Notes under the pieces: model-generated
The model's input: the letters and a program-made list of their open reading frames with translations, nothing else
Databases searched by the model: none
What the model was told of the DNA's origin: nothing
Source of the DNA: Ohtaekwangia koreensis
GTDB taxonomy: Bacteria; Bacteroidota; Bacteroidia; Cytophagales; Cyclobacteriaceae
Reading direction: 5' to 3'
NCBI RefSeq assembly: GCF_900167975.1
Contig: NZ_FUZU01000002.1
Location: 937,501 to 1,001,500 of the forward strand
DNA: 64,000 nt
Position numbers and translations under genes: made by a program
Shown here: in pieces, positions 54,332 to 63,896 of the stretch
Position numbering within the stretch: the first letter of the stretch is position 1
Layout: each line of letters starts with the position of its first letter

Positions 54332-54367
54332 AAACGTGAATGGATATTCCCATTCACGTTTTTTGTT
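54332..54367 (+). terminator. Terminator of recQ
   Basis: 12-bp stem AAACGTGAATGG / CCATTCACGTTT followed by TTTTTGTTT, 24 bp past the recQ stop. Confidence 0.9.
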
Positions 54368-54490
54368 TATAGCCATCCTGATCGTTATCCATCATGGTTG
54401 TTTTAGCTTCTTCACTTCTAAACAATTCGCAATTGGCAGATAACGATTCACAGTTAACTTCTCCCCGTTTTATTTAACCGATTTCGCGGC

Positions 54491-54498
54491 TATCTTTG
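54491..54498 (+). promoter_or_regulatory. -7 box of purD
   Basis: TATCTTTG matches TAnnTTTG and lies 22 bp before ATG 54521. No TTG at the expected -33 spacing. Confidence 0.45.
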
Positions 54499-54520
54499 GG
54501 ATTCAACTGATTTGACCTCA

Positions 54521-55807
54521 ATGAATATACTTATAATCGGCAATGGTGGGAGAGAACATGCTCTCGCCTGGAAAATAAAGCAAAGCCCTCAGTGTGATAA
54601 GCTCTATGTTGCGCCAGGTAATCCAGGTACGGCAGAGATCGCTGAGAATGTATCCATCGCTGTCCATGAATTTTCTAAGCTCGGACAATTCTGTCTGGAG
54701 AATGCAATAGAACTTGTTATAGTCGGTCCTGAAGCACCACTGGTAGATGGCATCCGCGATTTCTTTGAAGCTGATCCAAAGCTTAATAACATCCTGATGG
54801 TAGGCCCAGGTAAGGTTGGAGCACAACTGGAAGGAAGTAAAGATTTCTCCAAACAGTTCATGCTCCGCAACAACATCCCGACAGCAAAAGCAAGAACATT
54901 TCAAGTGACTGATCTTGATCAGGCTTTCGACTACATTTCAACGTGCAAACCTCCAATCGTTTTAAAGGCAGATGGACTTGCTGCCGGTAAAGGCGTTATC
55001 ATTAGCCTTAGCCAGACAGAAGCAAAGGCAGTGGTAAAAGAAATGCTGGTGAATAAAAAATTCGGAGCAGCAAGTGCGAAAGTATTGATCGAAGAATTTT
55101 TGAATGGTATAGAGCTGTCTGTTTTTGTTTTAACGGATGGTAAGGACTATGTCATTCTCCCTGAAGCGAAAGATTATAAACGCATTGGTGATGGTGATAC
55201 TGGCCCGAACACCGGAGGCATGGGCGCTGTGTCACCAGTAGTGTTTGCTACAAGTTCATTCATGAAACGTGTAGAAGAAGAAGTAGTGAAGCCGACTATA
55301 GAAGGTTTGCAGAAAGATGGTATAGACTATAAGGGCTTCATCTTTGTCGGGCTGATGAATGTTGGAGGAACTCCATACGTCATCGAGTATAACGCACGTA
55401 TGGGTGATCCTGAAACGCAGGCCGTGATGCCTCGCATTAAAAGTGATTTCCTGGAATTGTTGATAGCAGCCGCATCGGGTTCTTTAAAAGATAAAACGAT
55501 CGAGATCGATGATCAGCATGCTGTTACGATAGCGTTAGTTTCAGGTGGATATCCGGGTGACTATGAAAAAGGGAAAGTTATCCGCGGTCTGCAGAATCAT
55601 TCCAAGGCATTGGTCTTCCATGCAGGAACCAAACAGCATAAGGAAAATGTAGTAACAGAAGGAGGACGTGTACTGGCTATATCTGGTAAAGGAAACTCCC
55701 TGGATGAAGCACGCGAGGAAGCGTATGAAACGGCCAAGCAGATCCAATGGGATGGCTTGTATTTCCGCAATGATATTGGACAGGATTTATTGAACTATAA
55801 AGTGTAA
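54521..55807 (+). CDS. purD: Phosphoribosylamine--glycine ligase (GAR synthetase)
   Basis: 428 residues from ATG 54521 (MNILIIGNGGREHALAWKIK). ATP-grasp features: GPEAPLVDGI, LKADGLAAGKGVIISLSQTE, EEFLNGIELSVFVLTDGKDY, DGDTGPNTGGMGAVSP and EYNARMGDPETQAVMPRI. Second step of purine synthesis: joins phosphoribosylamine and glycine. A frame start three codons earlier (TTG) is not needed. Followed after 5 bp by a PSP1-domain gene. Confidence 0.96.
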   Translation: MNILIIGNGGREHALAWKIKQSPQCDKLYVAPGNPGTAEIAENVSIAVHEFSKLGQFCLENAIELVIVGPEAPLVDGIRDFFEADPKLNNILMVGPGKVGAQLEGSKDFSKQFMLRNNIPTAKARTFQVTDLDQAFDYISTCKPPIVLKADGLAAGKGVIISLSQTEAKAVVKEMLVNKKFGAASAKVLIEEFLNGIELSVFVLTDGKDYVILPEAKDYKRIGDGDTGPNTGGMGAVSPVVFATSSFMKRVEEEVVKPTIEGLQKDGIDYKGFIFVGLMNVGGTPYVIEYNARMGDPETQAVMPRIKSDFLELLIAAASGSLKDKTIEIDDQHAVTIALVSGGYPGDYEKGKVIRGLQNHSKALVFHAGTKQHKENVVTEGGRVLAISGKGNSLDEAREEAYETAKQIQWDGLYFRNDIGQDLLNYKV

Positions 55808-55812
55808 GCCGG

Positions 55813-57288
55813 ATGGGATGCTCATGTGGATCAACAAAAGATAAAGACGGCAAAACAGCTGGTTGTAATAACAATGGAGCCTGTAGTACCGGTGGATGCA
55901 ATAAAATGAACGTGTTCGATTGGCTGTCCAATATGGATATGCCAACGGAAGATCGATTCAATGTTGTTGAAGTGCGTTTTAAAAATGGCAGAAAGGAATT
56001 CTTCAGGAACTCCGAGAAGCTAAACCTGACAACAGGTGATGCTATAGTTGTGGAGGTTCCGAATGGACATCATATAGGACATGTATCGCTGCAGGGTGAA
56101 CTTGTTCGACTGCAGATGCAAAAGAAGAAAGTTGCCAACGATGGTGAGATTAAAAAGGTATATCGTATAGCGCATCAGAAAGACCTCGAGAAATTCGAAG
56201 AGGTGAAGAAGCGTGAGATGCCTACACTTTATCGTACGCGCGAAATCATTCGCGACTTGAAACTGGAAATGAAACTTTCTGATATCGAGTATCAAGCCGA
56301 TAATATGAAGGCAACATTTTTTTATTCTGCCGATGATCGCGTTGACTTTCGTGAACTGATTAAACTCCTTGCGGGTGAATTCAAGATCCGGGTAGAGATG
56401 CGTCAGATCAGCTTGCGTCAGGAAGCCGGTCGTCTCGGAGGTATTGGTGTATGCGGACGTGAACTATGTTGTTCTACATGGCTCAGTGATTTTAAAAACG
56501 TAGCAACGAGTGCAGCGCGCTATCAGAACTTGTCATTGAATCCCAGTAAACTCTCTGGTCAGTGCGGAAGATTAAAGTGCTGCCTGAACTATGAGTTGGA
56601 AACCTATATGGAGGCATTGGAAGATATACCGAAAGTAGAAACTCCATTGCTCACAGAGAAAGGCGAAGCGGTTCTTCAGAAGACAGATATATTCCGGAAG
56701 ATCATGTGGTTCGGCTTTAAAGAAGAGAATACGTGGTATCCGCTAAATATAGAACGCGTGAATCACATCCTTCGCATGAACAGTGAAGGGAAGCGTCCTG
56801 CTACATTAGAGATAGATATAGTAGAAGAAAAAATAATGTCAGGTCCGCTGAATAGCGATCTTGATCAGATGGACAAGCGATTCAAAAGTAAATCGCGCAA
56901 TAAGAAAAAGCCTGGTAACAAAGGAGGTTCTCCGAATCCCCAGAATCCACAGGGCCCACCAACTGGACAAGGTAACCAAGGCAACCGTGGTGGTGGTAAC
57001 AAGGGCAATCGCGATAACCGTCAGAATCGTCCGAATAAAGATCAGGGTGATATACAGGGGCCTCGCGAAAATCGTCAAAACCGCTCGAACCAAAACGATA
57101 TACAAGGACCGCGCGAGAATAAACCCAATCGTCCTAATAACCAGGGACAGAATGATATTCAGGGGCCGCGCGAAAACAGACCACAGCGCTCGAATCAAGG
57201 ACCGCGTGAGAACAAACCGAATCGCGATAATCGTGGCGGTAATCAAAATCCAAACCCGAATAAACCAAAGCCAGGCAATCAGCCATGA
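55813..57288 (+). CDS. PSP1-domain protein, RicT/YaaT-like, with repetitive C-terminal tail
   Basis: 491 residues. N-terminal Cys-rich start (MGCSCGSTKDKDGK, GACSTGGCNK); PSP1 domain about 50-290 with VVEVRFKNGRKEFFRNSEK, ALYRTR-like MPTLYRTREIIRDLKLEMKL, FFYSADDRVDFRELIKLLAG, VEMRQISLRQEAGRLGGIG, CGRELCCSTWL and GQCGRLKCCLNYELETY. In Bacillus RicT (YaaT) joins an Fe-S complex with RNase Y; the paired Cys motifs are kept here. Residues about 355-491 are a disordered Asn/Arg/Pro/Gln tail with repeats of D-I-Q-G-P-R-E-N. Directly upstream of and overlapping gldH by 4 bp, a conserved Bacteroidota arrangement. Confidence 0.88.
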   Translation: MGCSCGSTKDKDGKTAGCNNNGACSTGGCNKMNVFDWLSNMDMPTEDRFNVVEVRFKNGRKEFFRNSEKLNLTTGDAIVVEVPNGHHIGHVSLQGELVRLQMQKKKVANDGEIKKVYRIAHQKDLEKFEEVKKREMPTLYRTREIIRDLKLEMKLSDIEYQADNMKATFFYSADDRVDFRELIKLLAGEFKIRVEMRQISLRQEAGRLGGIGVCGRELCCSTWLSDFKNVATSAARYQNLSLNPSKLSGQCGRLKCCLNYELETYMEALEDIPKVETPLLTEKGEAVLQKTDIFRKIMWFGFKEENTWYPLNIERVNHILRMNSEGKRPATLEIDIVEEKIMSGPLNSDLDQMDKRFKSKSRNKKKPGNKGGSPNPQNPQGPPTGQGNQGNRGGGNKGNRDNRQNRPNKDQGDIQGPRENRQNRSNQNDIQGPRENKPNRPNNQGQNDIQGPRENRPQRSNQGPRENKPNRDNRGGNQNPNPNKPKPGNQP

Positions 57289-57761
57289 GAGTTTTCTGGA
57301 CAGTTATAGTCTTAGTGATCCTCGTAACAGGATGTGAAGACAATCGTATTTATGAGCAATATATAGACTTCGAAGAAGGATATTGGTTGGTGGATAATAA
57401 GCCGGAGTTTGAGTTTGTTATAGATGATACGAATGTACGCTATACACTCTATGGCAATGTACGTAATGCGGTTTCATATCCATGGTCGAGATTATTCATG
57501 ACGTACTATCTGCAGGATTCGATTGGCAATCAAATTCACAAGAGTCTCATCAGTGATTACTTGTTCGAGTCCAAATCAGGTGAACCGCTTGGCACCAGCG
57601 GACTGGGAGATATATATGATCACAGACTGATGTTGCTGAAAGATTATCAATTCAAAGATGCAGGTAAGTATAAAATAAAGTTCGAGCAATTCATGCGCAC
57701 CGATACATTACAAGGTGTACTCGCTGTAGGATTAAGAATCGAAAAATCGGTTAAGCCTTAA
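57285..57761 (+). CDS. gldH: Gliding motility lipoprotein GldH
   Basis: 158 residues with lipobox VTGC and the GldH start YEQYIDFEEGYWLVDNKPEF, then AVSYPWSRLFMTYYL and GDIYDHRLMLLKDYQFKDAG. An outer-membrane lipoprotein needed for gliding in Flavobacterium and stabilised with other Gld proteins of the type IX secretion machinery. ATG overlaps the upstream stop by 4 bp, so translation is coupled to the RicT-like gene. Followed by a strong terminator. Confidence 0.9.
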   Translation: MRVFWTVIVLVILVTGCEDNRIYEQYIDFEEGYWLVDNKPEFEFVIDDTNVRYTLYGNVRNAVSYPWSRLFMTYYLQDSIGNQIHKSLISDYLFESKSGEPLGTSGLGDIYDHRLMLLKDYQFKDAGKYKIKFEQFMRTDTLQGVLAVGLRIEKSVKP

Positions 57762-57781
57762 TAATAACACAGTATATAACT

Positions 57782-57819
57782 AAAAAAGGGAAGAACTATA
57801 TTTAGTTCTTCCCTTTTTT
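57782..57819. terminator. Bidirectional terminator after gldH
   Basis: 17-bp perfect stem AAAAAAGGGAAGAACTA / TAGTTCTTCCCTTTTTT with a 4-nt loop, between convergent genes (stops at 57761 and 57838). Confidence 0.95.
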
Positions 57820-57837
57820 GTTCATGTATGTCGTTGT

Positions 57838-58914
57838 CTATTTCGAGAGTCTGTAAGCGTAAGAGATTGATATCAGCCAATCTGCAAAAGCGGCATCGCC
57901 ATGCTGATAAGTCCCTGTAATTTTTGTTCTCTCTTTGTCGATAACGCTCTGCGTGCGATTTCTTTCCAATGCGATTGGGAGATTTGCACCGAAGGAATGC
58001 TGTCCTGTAGTAAAGGCAATGGCAGGTTCAACAGATATAATATAGCCAGGTCTGCGAAAGCCATCACTATCACCAAAGACATCTTTATAAGGTATACCTT
58101 CATATCTTCCTCCAAGAGATAGTTGAATCTTTTTGATAGAGTATCTTGCTCCCACACGAAACAGAAATTGATCTACTACTGACATCTCGTTTGACAAAGG
58201 AATATTGTTTGTTAGCGTTTGACTTCTCAGCGTGCCATTTGTATTTCGTGGATTGAATAAATATATACCAGTTGCATACCCGTGCCATTTGATTCCGAGT
58301 TGTTGTGAGAAATCAAACTCCGTGATTATACCTGTGCCGCCATCTCCAAGCTGGATGGATTGATCAACAGGTAAATGTTGAATGCCATCGGCCTTGTGAA
58401 AGTCATCTTTATAATTATAATTTCCCGTAGGGAGTTTAACTCCCAATCCAACAAGTAAATGTGTTTTACGAGCGTGAGGAAGAGCCGATAAATAACCCAT
58501 TACACGTATATCGCCAAGCCCTTTAGAAGATGTATGGTAACGTTCTCCGCTGGTGTTTCCTTTGTGCTCATATAGCGATGAGCGATCAATGAATATGAGA
58601 GGTATTGTTGCAGAGAAGCTCCATCGTCTGTTTAAAGTATAGCTTACTCCCAGCAATAGTGAATTGTCATTATTGATTACTTCAGTCCCATTGTCAACTC
58701 TGTTTTTCTCTTCTTCTTTACCACGGAAATGGCGAAAGGATTTGAAGTACCGATAATTCATGGAAAGCTGCCATGACTTATTTACGGTTGAATCGAAAGA
58801 CAATGAGCATGACGACATATTTCGAACGGCAACACAGCCTTGTGCAAAGCTGTTTGTGTTAGCAAGTAATACAGCAAACAGAAGTATATAGATTGAGTAA
58901 AATTTTACGTTCAT
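57838..58914 (-). CDS. Outer-membrane beta-barrel protein (transporter-like)
   Basis: 358 residues with a signal peptide (FYSIYILLFAVLLANTNSFA). The mature start QGCVAVRNMSSCS is followed by alternating amphipathic strands with aromatic ends (WQLSMNYRYFKSFRHF, LLLGVSYTLNRRWSFSATI, THLLVGLGVKLPTGNYNY, FLFRVGARYSIKKIQLSLGG) and a C-terminal ISISYAYRLSK. This resembles the porin-like transporters of the MetA-phenol/copper-associated type in Bacteroidota, but I cannot assign a substrate. Single gene. Confidence 0.75.
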   Translation of the reverse strand: MNVKFYSIYILLFAVLLANTNSFAQGCVAVRNMSSCSLSFDSTVNKSWQLSMNYRYFKSFRHFRGKEEEKNRVDNGTEVINNDNSLLLGVSYTLNRRWSFSATIPLIFIDRSSLYEHKGNTSGERYHTSSKGLGDIRVMGYLSALPHARKTHLLVGLGVKLPTGNYNYKDDFHKADGIQHLPVDQSIQLGDGGTGIITEFDFSQQLGIKWHGYATGIYLFNPRNTNGTLRSQTLTNNIPLSNEMSVVDQFLFRVGARYSIKKIQLSLGGRYEGIPYKDVFGDSDGFRRPGYIISVEPAIAFTTGQHSFGANLPIALERNRTQSVIDKERTKITGTYQHGDAAFADWLISISYAYRLSK

Positions 58915-59017
58915 AAAGTAGTAGAGTTAATATTCCAGTATATAATATAAGTATACGCGTATGTAAAACTACATGCGTTGTTATAGCATCATGAAGAGTT
59001 GATGCTGTTAAGAAAAA

Positions 59018-59591
59018 TTACGACAGGAATATCTTGGGAGGAGGAGTATCAATTGAATGCAGACCCTGGAGTACAGCGGGGAAGATCGTTGTCTCCAGTT
59101 TTTTTAACACAATGGTATAGCCAACAGTAATGATTGCTTTGCTTTCTGTATGAAAATCCTTGAAGAGCTTTGACAGGAAGTTAGAAGCTTGCTCTGATCC
59201 AACAGGAAGATTATTTGCCTGCTTTGAATAGTCGGATAGACTCTCTTCAATGAGCTTGGCTTCTTTATCTTTTACACAAACTATAAATAATGTGTCGTTT
59301 TCAAGTTTTTGTTTTACGAGTTTGTAGTACTCACCGGCATATTCGAAATCGCCATGAACACGCTCGTAGCTTCCTTCGGAAACCTGATAAGGTAATGAGA
59401 AAGGTATAGTAAGCACTATAGATTCTTCTTTGCTATAGCTGGACGCATTTAAACGTTCCAGTAGACTTTCTTTAGCGTGCTGTTTGATTCCCCAGTAAAC
59501 AAGATAGTAGCCTCCTGTGTTGAACAGAAAGATGAGCAGAAAGAATATCGATGCTAATCTTTTCAGGGTTTGGGTTTTTGGTCTTTAGCAT
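59018..59591 (-). pseudogene. Membrane-anchored hypothetical protein, apparent 1-nt frameshift near the start
   Basis: The main frame is open from 59584 down to 59018 and encodes an N-terminal membrane helix (LKRLASIFFLLIFLFNTGGY), then YYLVYWGIKQHAKESLLERL and a soluble domain (FEYAGEYYKLVKQKLENDT, SKAIITVGYTIVLKKLE). This frame has no ATG, GTG or TTG before GTG 59416, which would cut off the helix. ATG 59591 lies one frame away; removing one A from the A5 run at 59575-59579 would give a normal start MLKTKTQTLKRLAS. So it is either a small deletion/insertion error or mutation, or CTG 59566 is used. The family is known only as hypothetical. Confidence 0.55.
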
Positions 59592-59615
59592 AGTTATCAA
59601 AAAAGCCTGTTAAAA

Positions 59616-59658
59616 GCAAAAGAGACCGTTGATGTACGGTCTCTTTTGCAATTTTTTT
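59616..59658. terminator. Terminator after hom
   Basis: 14-bp stem GCAAAAGAGACCGT / ACGGTCTCTTTTGC with a 6-nt loop; T-rich on both sides. 27 bp after the hom stop and upstream of the membrane-protein gene on the same strand. Confidence 0.88.
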
Positions 59659-59684
59659 ATTACAGCTTGGCCTGAGGCGAATTT

Positions 59685-60914
59685 TTATGCTAAAAGCGCT
59701 TCCTGCTTGGATGAAGTTTTAACGGGAATGAACTGACTGTTTGGAGCCAGGATGATTCCCACGCCATCCGCCTGCGACCATTCTTTTAACTTCGAAAGTT
59801 TCACCTGTCCTACCATATATTGTTTTCCGTGTGCCGCATAGCCGGATTGGAACACTTCAAAATCATTAATCGTAATCTTAACACTTTCATCAAAGCTGAT
59901 ATAGGCTTCTACAATAAGTTCGTTTGAGAACTCGAAGCGATCGGCCTGATGAAGTTTTTTATACTCATATATATAGTCATACGACAATGCCGAAAGATCA
60001 GACAACACAGCAGACCCGGTCGGGTAACTTCCTGCGCCTTTGCCTATAAAGAGTTGTTTCTCAGCAAAGGCGCCCTGCACTTGCACCGCATTATACTCGT
60101 TGCGTACAGATGCTAACGGATTGGTTGCTTCAATGAATTGAGGCGCTACAAATCCATATACTCTGTTATCAAGTCTGAACGAACGGGCAATAAGCTTTAT
60201 AGTATAATTGTTTTCGCGTGCGAATTTCAGATCCAGATCCGAAATTTTATCGATGCCTATATTGATCACATTTTCCGGTTGTATGAATAATCCGAATGTG
60301 TGTGCAATGGCAATTACCAATTTATATTTTGGATCATACCCTTTTACATCCAGGCTCGGATCACTTTCAGCGAAGCCAAGCTCTTGTGCTTTTTTCAAAG
60401 CGTCCGCATAGGTCTTCTTCTCCTCGAATACTTTAGTAAGTATATAATTGGTAGAACCATTGAATATACCTTCTATACTATTGAGGAGGTCATTATCATA
60501 ATACTCTTCGAGATTACGAAGTATAGGAATGCTTCCGCAGACAGCGCCTTCATAGAGCACTGGCTTTCCTGATTTCTGCTGAAGCTCATATATTTCTTCA
60601 AGATGTTCGGCTAACATTTTTTTGTTAGCAGTAACAACAGCTTTACCGCGAAGCAATGCAGTCTTCACAATTTCATAAGCAGCGTTGGCATCATCAATCA
60701 ACTCAACAACAACATCGATCTCCGGGTCATTCAAAATCTCATCTTTGTCGAATGTGAAGAAGTCTTCCTTTACAGGACGTTCTTTATTCTTGCTCTTCAC
60801 GCATACTTTTTTGATCTCCGCCTGGACACCGCCATGGGTTTCGTGCAAAACGTGATACAGGCCCTGACCCACACATCCAAATCCAAAGAGACCTAACTTT
60901 AATTTTCTTCTCAT
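59685..60914 (-). CDS. hom: Homoserine dehydrogenase
   Basis: 409 residues. NAD(P)-binding GLFGFGCVGQGLYHVL, VVTANKKMLAEHLEEIYEL (substrate Lys region), YEGAVCGSIPILRNLEE, GIFNGSTNYILTKVFE and ESDPSLDVKGYDPKYKLVI, which carries the catalytic Lys. No C-terminal ACT domain, and no aspartokinase fusion, so it is probably not subject to Thr feedback of the usual kind. ATG overlaps the metX stop by 4 bp: translationally coupled third gene of the met operon, providing homoserine. Confidence 0.95.
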   Translation of the reverse strand: MRRKLKLGLFGFGCVGQGLYHVLHETHGGVQAEIKKVCVKSKNKERPVKEDFFTFDKDEILNDPEIDVVVELIDDANAAYEIVKTALLRGKAVVTANKKMLAEHLEEIYELQQKSGKPVLYEGAVCGSIPILRNLEEYYDNDLLNSIEGIFNGSTNYILTKVFEEKKTYADALKKAQELGFAESDPSLDVKGYDPKYKLVIAIAHTFGLFIQPENVINIGIDKISDLDLKFARENNYTIKLIARSFRLDNRVYGFVAPQFIEATNPLASVRNEYNAVQVQGAFAEKQLFIGKGAGSYPTGSAVLSDLSALSYDYIYEYKKLHQADRFEFSNELIVEAYISFDESVKITINDFEVFQSGYAAHGKQYMVGQVKLSKLKEWSQADGVGIILAPNSQFIPVKTSSKQEALLA

Positions 60915-61957
60915 GATAATACCTTTCTTAATGTTTTCTGATTGTAAAACTGTTTTATGATCGTGTCCAATTGTTCGAACTCTACTAAAAATCCATCGTG
61001 TCCATAGAGAGAAGTAAGCTCAGCGTACTGTGCATGCGGAATATTCTCAGCCAGGAATTTCTGCTCGCTTACAGGGAAAAGAAAATCCGTATCGATTGCC
61101 ACTACCAATGCTTTTGCGCGAATGGAATGCAACGCTTCTTTTATACCCAAACGATTCCTTCCTACATTATGGCTGTCCATAATTTTAGAAAGTGTATAGT
61201 ATGTAAAGGCATTAAAACGATTTACCAATTTTTCTCCCTGGTATCGCTGATATGTAGCAGCTCTGAATTCTCCAAGCTTGTCGTTGGTTTTTTCGGCCTG
61301 CGTTTGATTGAAGGTTTCGTAATAACGATACGAGATCATACCAATGGCACGAGCTGCTTTCAATCCTTCTGATCCTGCACGAAGATCGTTTTCTTTCCAC
61401 GTTGGATCCGCTTCTATTGCCAGGCGTTGTGCTTCGTTAAACGCTATACCCCAGGGTGAATGAAATGCATTGCACGCCAGCGGAATGATATACTCGAATA
61501 CATCTGGTTGTTGTATAGCCCACTCAACAACTTGCTGGCCACCGAGTGAGCCACCAAGAAGAGTATATATCTTTTCAATCTTCAGTTCTTGTCGTAACAG
61601 ATCAAAAGCCTTTACAACATCGCGATTGGTAAGCAATGGAAACGTATGGTAAAATGGTTTACCCGTTTCCGGATTGATGGAAAGAGGTCCGGTAGAACCG
61701 TAGCATCCTCCCAGAATATTCGCGCAGATAATAAAATGTGTATTCGGATCGAAGGCACTTCCTTCACGAAAGAGATCGCCCCACCAGTCTGTAAAGTCAG
61801 AGCTTCCCGTTAACGCATGGCAAACCCAAACTATATTTGAGCGGTCGGCATTTAACTTTCCAAGTGTAGTATATTTTAACTGAAAACCCGGAAGTGTTTC
61901 TCCGCACTCAAGGTTAAAAGAATGATTGTAATGAAAGGTGTGATCGTGTTTCTCCAT
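60911..61957 (-). CDS. metX: Homoserine O-acetyltransferase
   Basis: 348 residues of the alpha/beta-hydrolase fold: WVCHALTGSSDFTDWWGD, LLGGSLGGQQVVEWAIQQ (nucleophile Ser), VVAIDTDFLFPVSEQKF (acid Asp) and LTSLYGHDGFLVEF (His). Makes O-acetylhomoserine from acetyl-CoA. Whether acetyl or succinyl is used cannot be read by eye. Middle gene of metY-metX-hom. Confidence 0.94.
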   Translation of the reverse strand: MEKHDHTFHYNHSFNLECGETLPGFQLKYTTLGKLNADRSNIVWVCHALTGSSDFTDWWGDLFREGSAFDPNTHFIICANILGGCYGSTGPLSINPETGKPFYHTFPLLTNRDVVKAFDLLRQELKIEKIYTLLGGSLGGQQVVEWAIQQPDVFEYIIPLACNAFHSPWGIAFNEAQRLAIEADPTWKENDLRAGSEGLKAARAIGMISYRYYETFNQTQAEKTNDKLGEFRAATYQRYQGEKLVNRFNAFTYYTLSKIMDSHNVGRNRLGIKEALHSIRAKALVVAIDTDFLFPVSEQKFLAENIPHAQYAELTSLYGHDGFLVEFEQLDTIIKQFYNQKTLRKVLS

Positions 61958-61982
61958 GATGGTGGTGGTGCTTCACCCGTTA

Positions 61983-62007
61983 CCCCTCTCCCTGGCAAGG
62001 AGAGGGG
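61983..62007. repeat. REP-like GC-rich hairpin between metX and metY
   Basis: CCCCTCTCC / GGAGAGGGG with a 7-nt loop in an otherwise AT-rich spacer, followed on the metY side by GACGG. This type of C/T-rich palindrome is dispersed in many Bacteroidota genomes, as I recall; only one copy is in this window. It lies in the transcribed spacer, just before metX. Confidence 0.6.
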
Positions 62008-62031
62008 ACGGATACTTATACTTAACTTTAA

Positions 62032-63363
<1,332 letters not shown>

Positions 63364-63491
63364 TTATTAAGTTTAGAGAGGATGACTAAAAATTATTTCT
63401 AAAAAGGATTTTGCTATAAGAGCAGACGTAGTCGTAATCATACCTGTCACGTGGCAGATCGTAAGACTAGTGTGTTGCTGAAAGCGGTGTG

Positions 63492-63641
63492 CTAGAGATT
63501 GGCAGCAACAGCACGGTAACAACAACATGCGTTGTTACACATGCAATTGTTAATAATAATAGTTACAGCGTTGGAGAAATAAGCACGAAGGCTATTGAAG
63601 CCTGTCTTAGTGATGGTGGTAATGATGCTTTTCATTTTCAT
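63492..63641 (-). CDS. Cys-rich leader peptide ORF between SAM riboswitch and metY
   Basis: 49 codons from ATG 63641 to TAG 63492 (second in-frame ATG at codon 3). It begins MKMKSIITTITKTGFNSLRA and contains the run C-M-C-N-N-A-C-C-C-Y-R at residues 33-43. The start codon follows directly on the last base of aptamer helix P1. The three consecutive TGT codons lie in the 3' arm of an 8-bp hairpin (63516-63538). Five Cys in nine residues, in the leader of a sulfur-assimilation operon, is what a ribosome-stalling attenuator sensing Cys-tRNA would look like. No homologues can be checked here; function is inference. Confidence 0.55.
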   Translation of the reverse strand: MKMKSIITTITKTGFNSLRAYFSNAVTIIINNCMCNNACCCYRAVAANL

Positions 63642-63764
63642 CGGTTTATATTTCCCGACCTGGACCATCCAAGCCGGAGTCAGGATTTAGCACCTTTTCC
63701 TTATTATAGGGAGTGGTTGCTAGCGCTTCTCAGAGCCTGTCTCTCCGCGCTTCTTTATAAATCG
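63642..63764 (-). ncRNA. SAM riboswitch, class I (S-box), upstream of metY
   Basis: The minus strand carries the S-box core in order: P1 5' strand CGATTTATA; P2 AGCGC ... GCGCT enclosing GGAGAGACAGGCTCTGAGAA; AGCAACC; P3; AAGGTGCTAAATCCTGAC; P4 CCTGAC ... GTCGGG; and P1 3' strand TATAAACCG, pairing with the 5' strand except at one A/C. It fits the S-box consensus (GGAGGGAC, GCAACC, AAGGUGCUAAUUCC) well. It lies between a TAnnTTTG promoter and the leader ORF. No intrinsic terminator follows P1 directly, so control of the leader ORF start or of a later structure is more likely. Confidence 0.9.
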
Positions 63765-63798
63765 ATCAAGCAAGAGTGCTTATTCGACTTTGATACCA

Positions 63799-63829
63799 CA
63801 AACGTAGAGTCCACAAGAGTTGTTTCCAA
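63799..63829 (-). promoter_or_regulatory. Promoter of the met operon
   Basis: On the minus strand TTG (63829-63827), 20-bp spacer, then TACGTTTG (63806-63799), a full match to the Bacteroidota promoter TTG-N(17-23)-TAnnTTTG. The expected start is about 25-30 nt before the riboswitch aptamer. Confidence 0.75.
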
Positions 63830-63896
63830 GTCTTGCATGAAATTTTTTTTATGACTATACGCGTACAACCGTTAGTAATATTGTTGGAATATTAGT

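Noticed and set aside
56861-57337. 158-residue frame over the end of the RicT-like gene
   Set aside because: Shadow of the repetitive, low-complexity tail in another frame; it overlaps gldH and has no family features.
63489-63854. 121-residue plus-strand frame upstream of metY
   Set aside because: It is antisense to the SAM aptamer and leader ORF; composition is not protein-like and the riboswitch explains the sequence.
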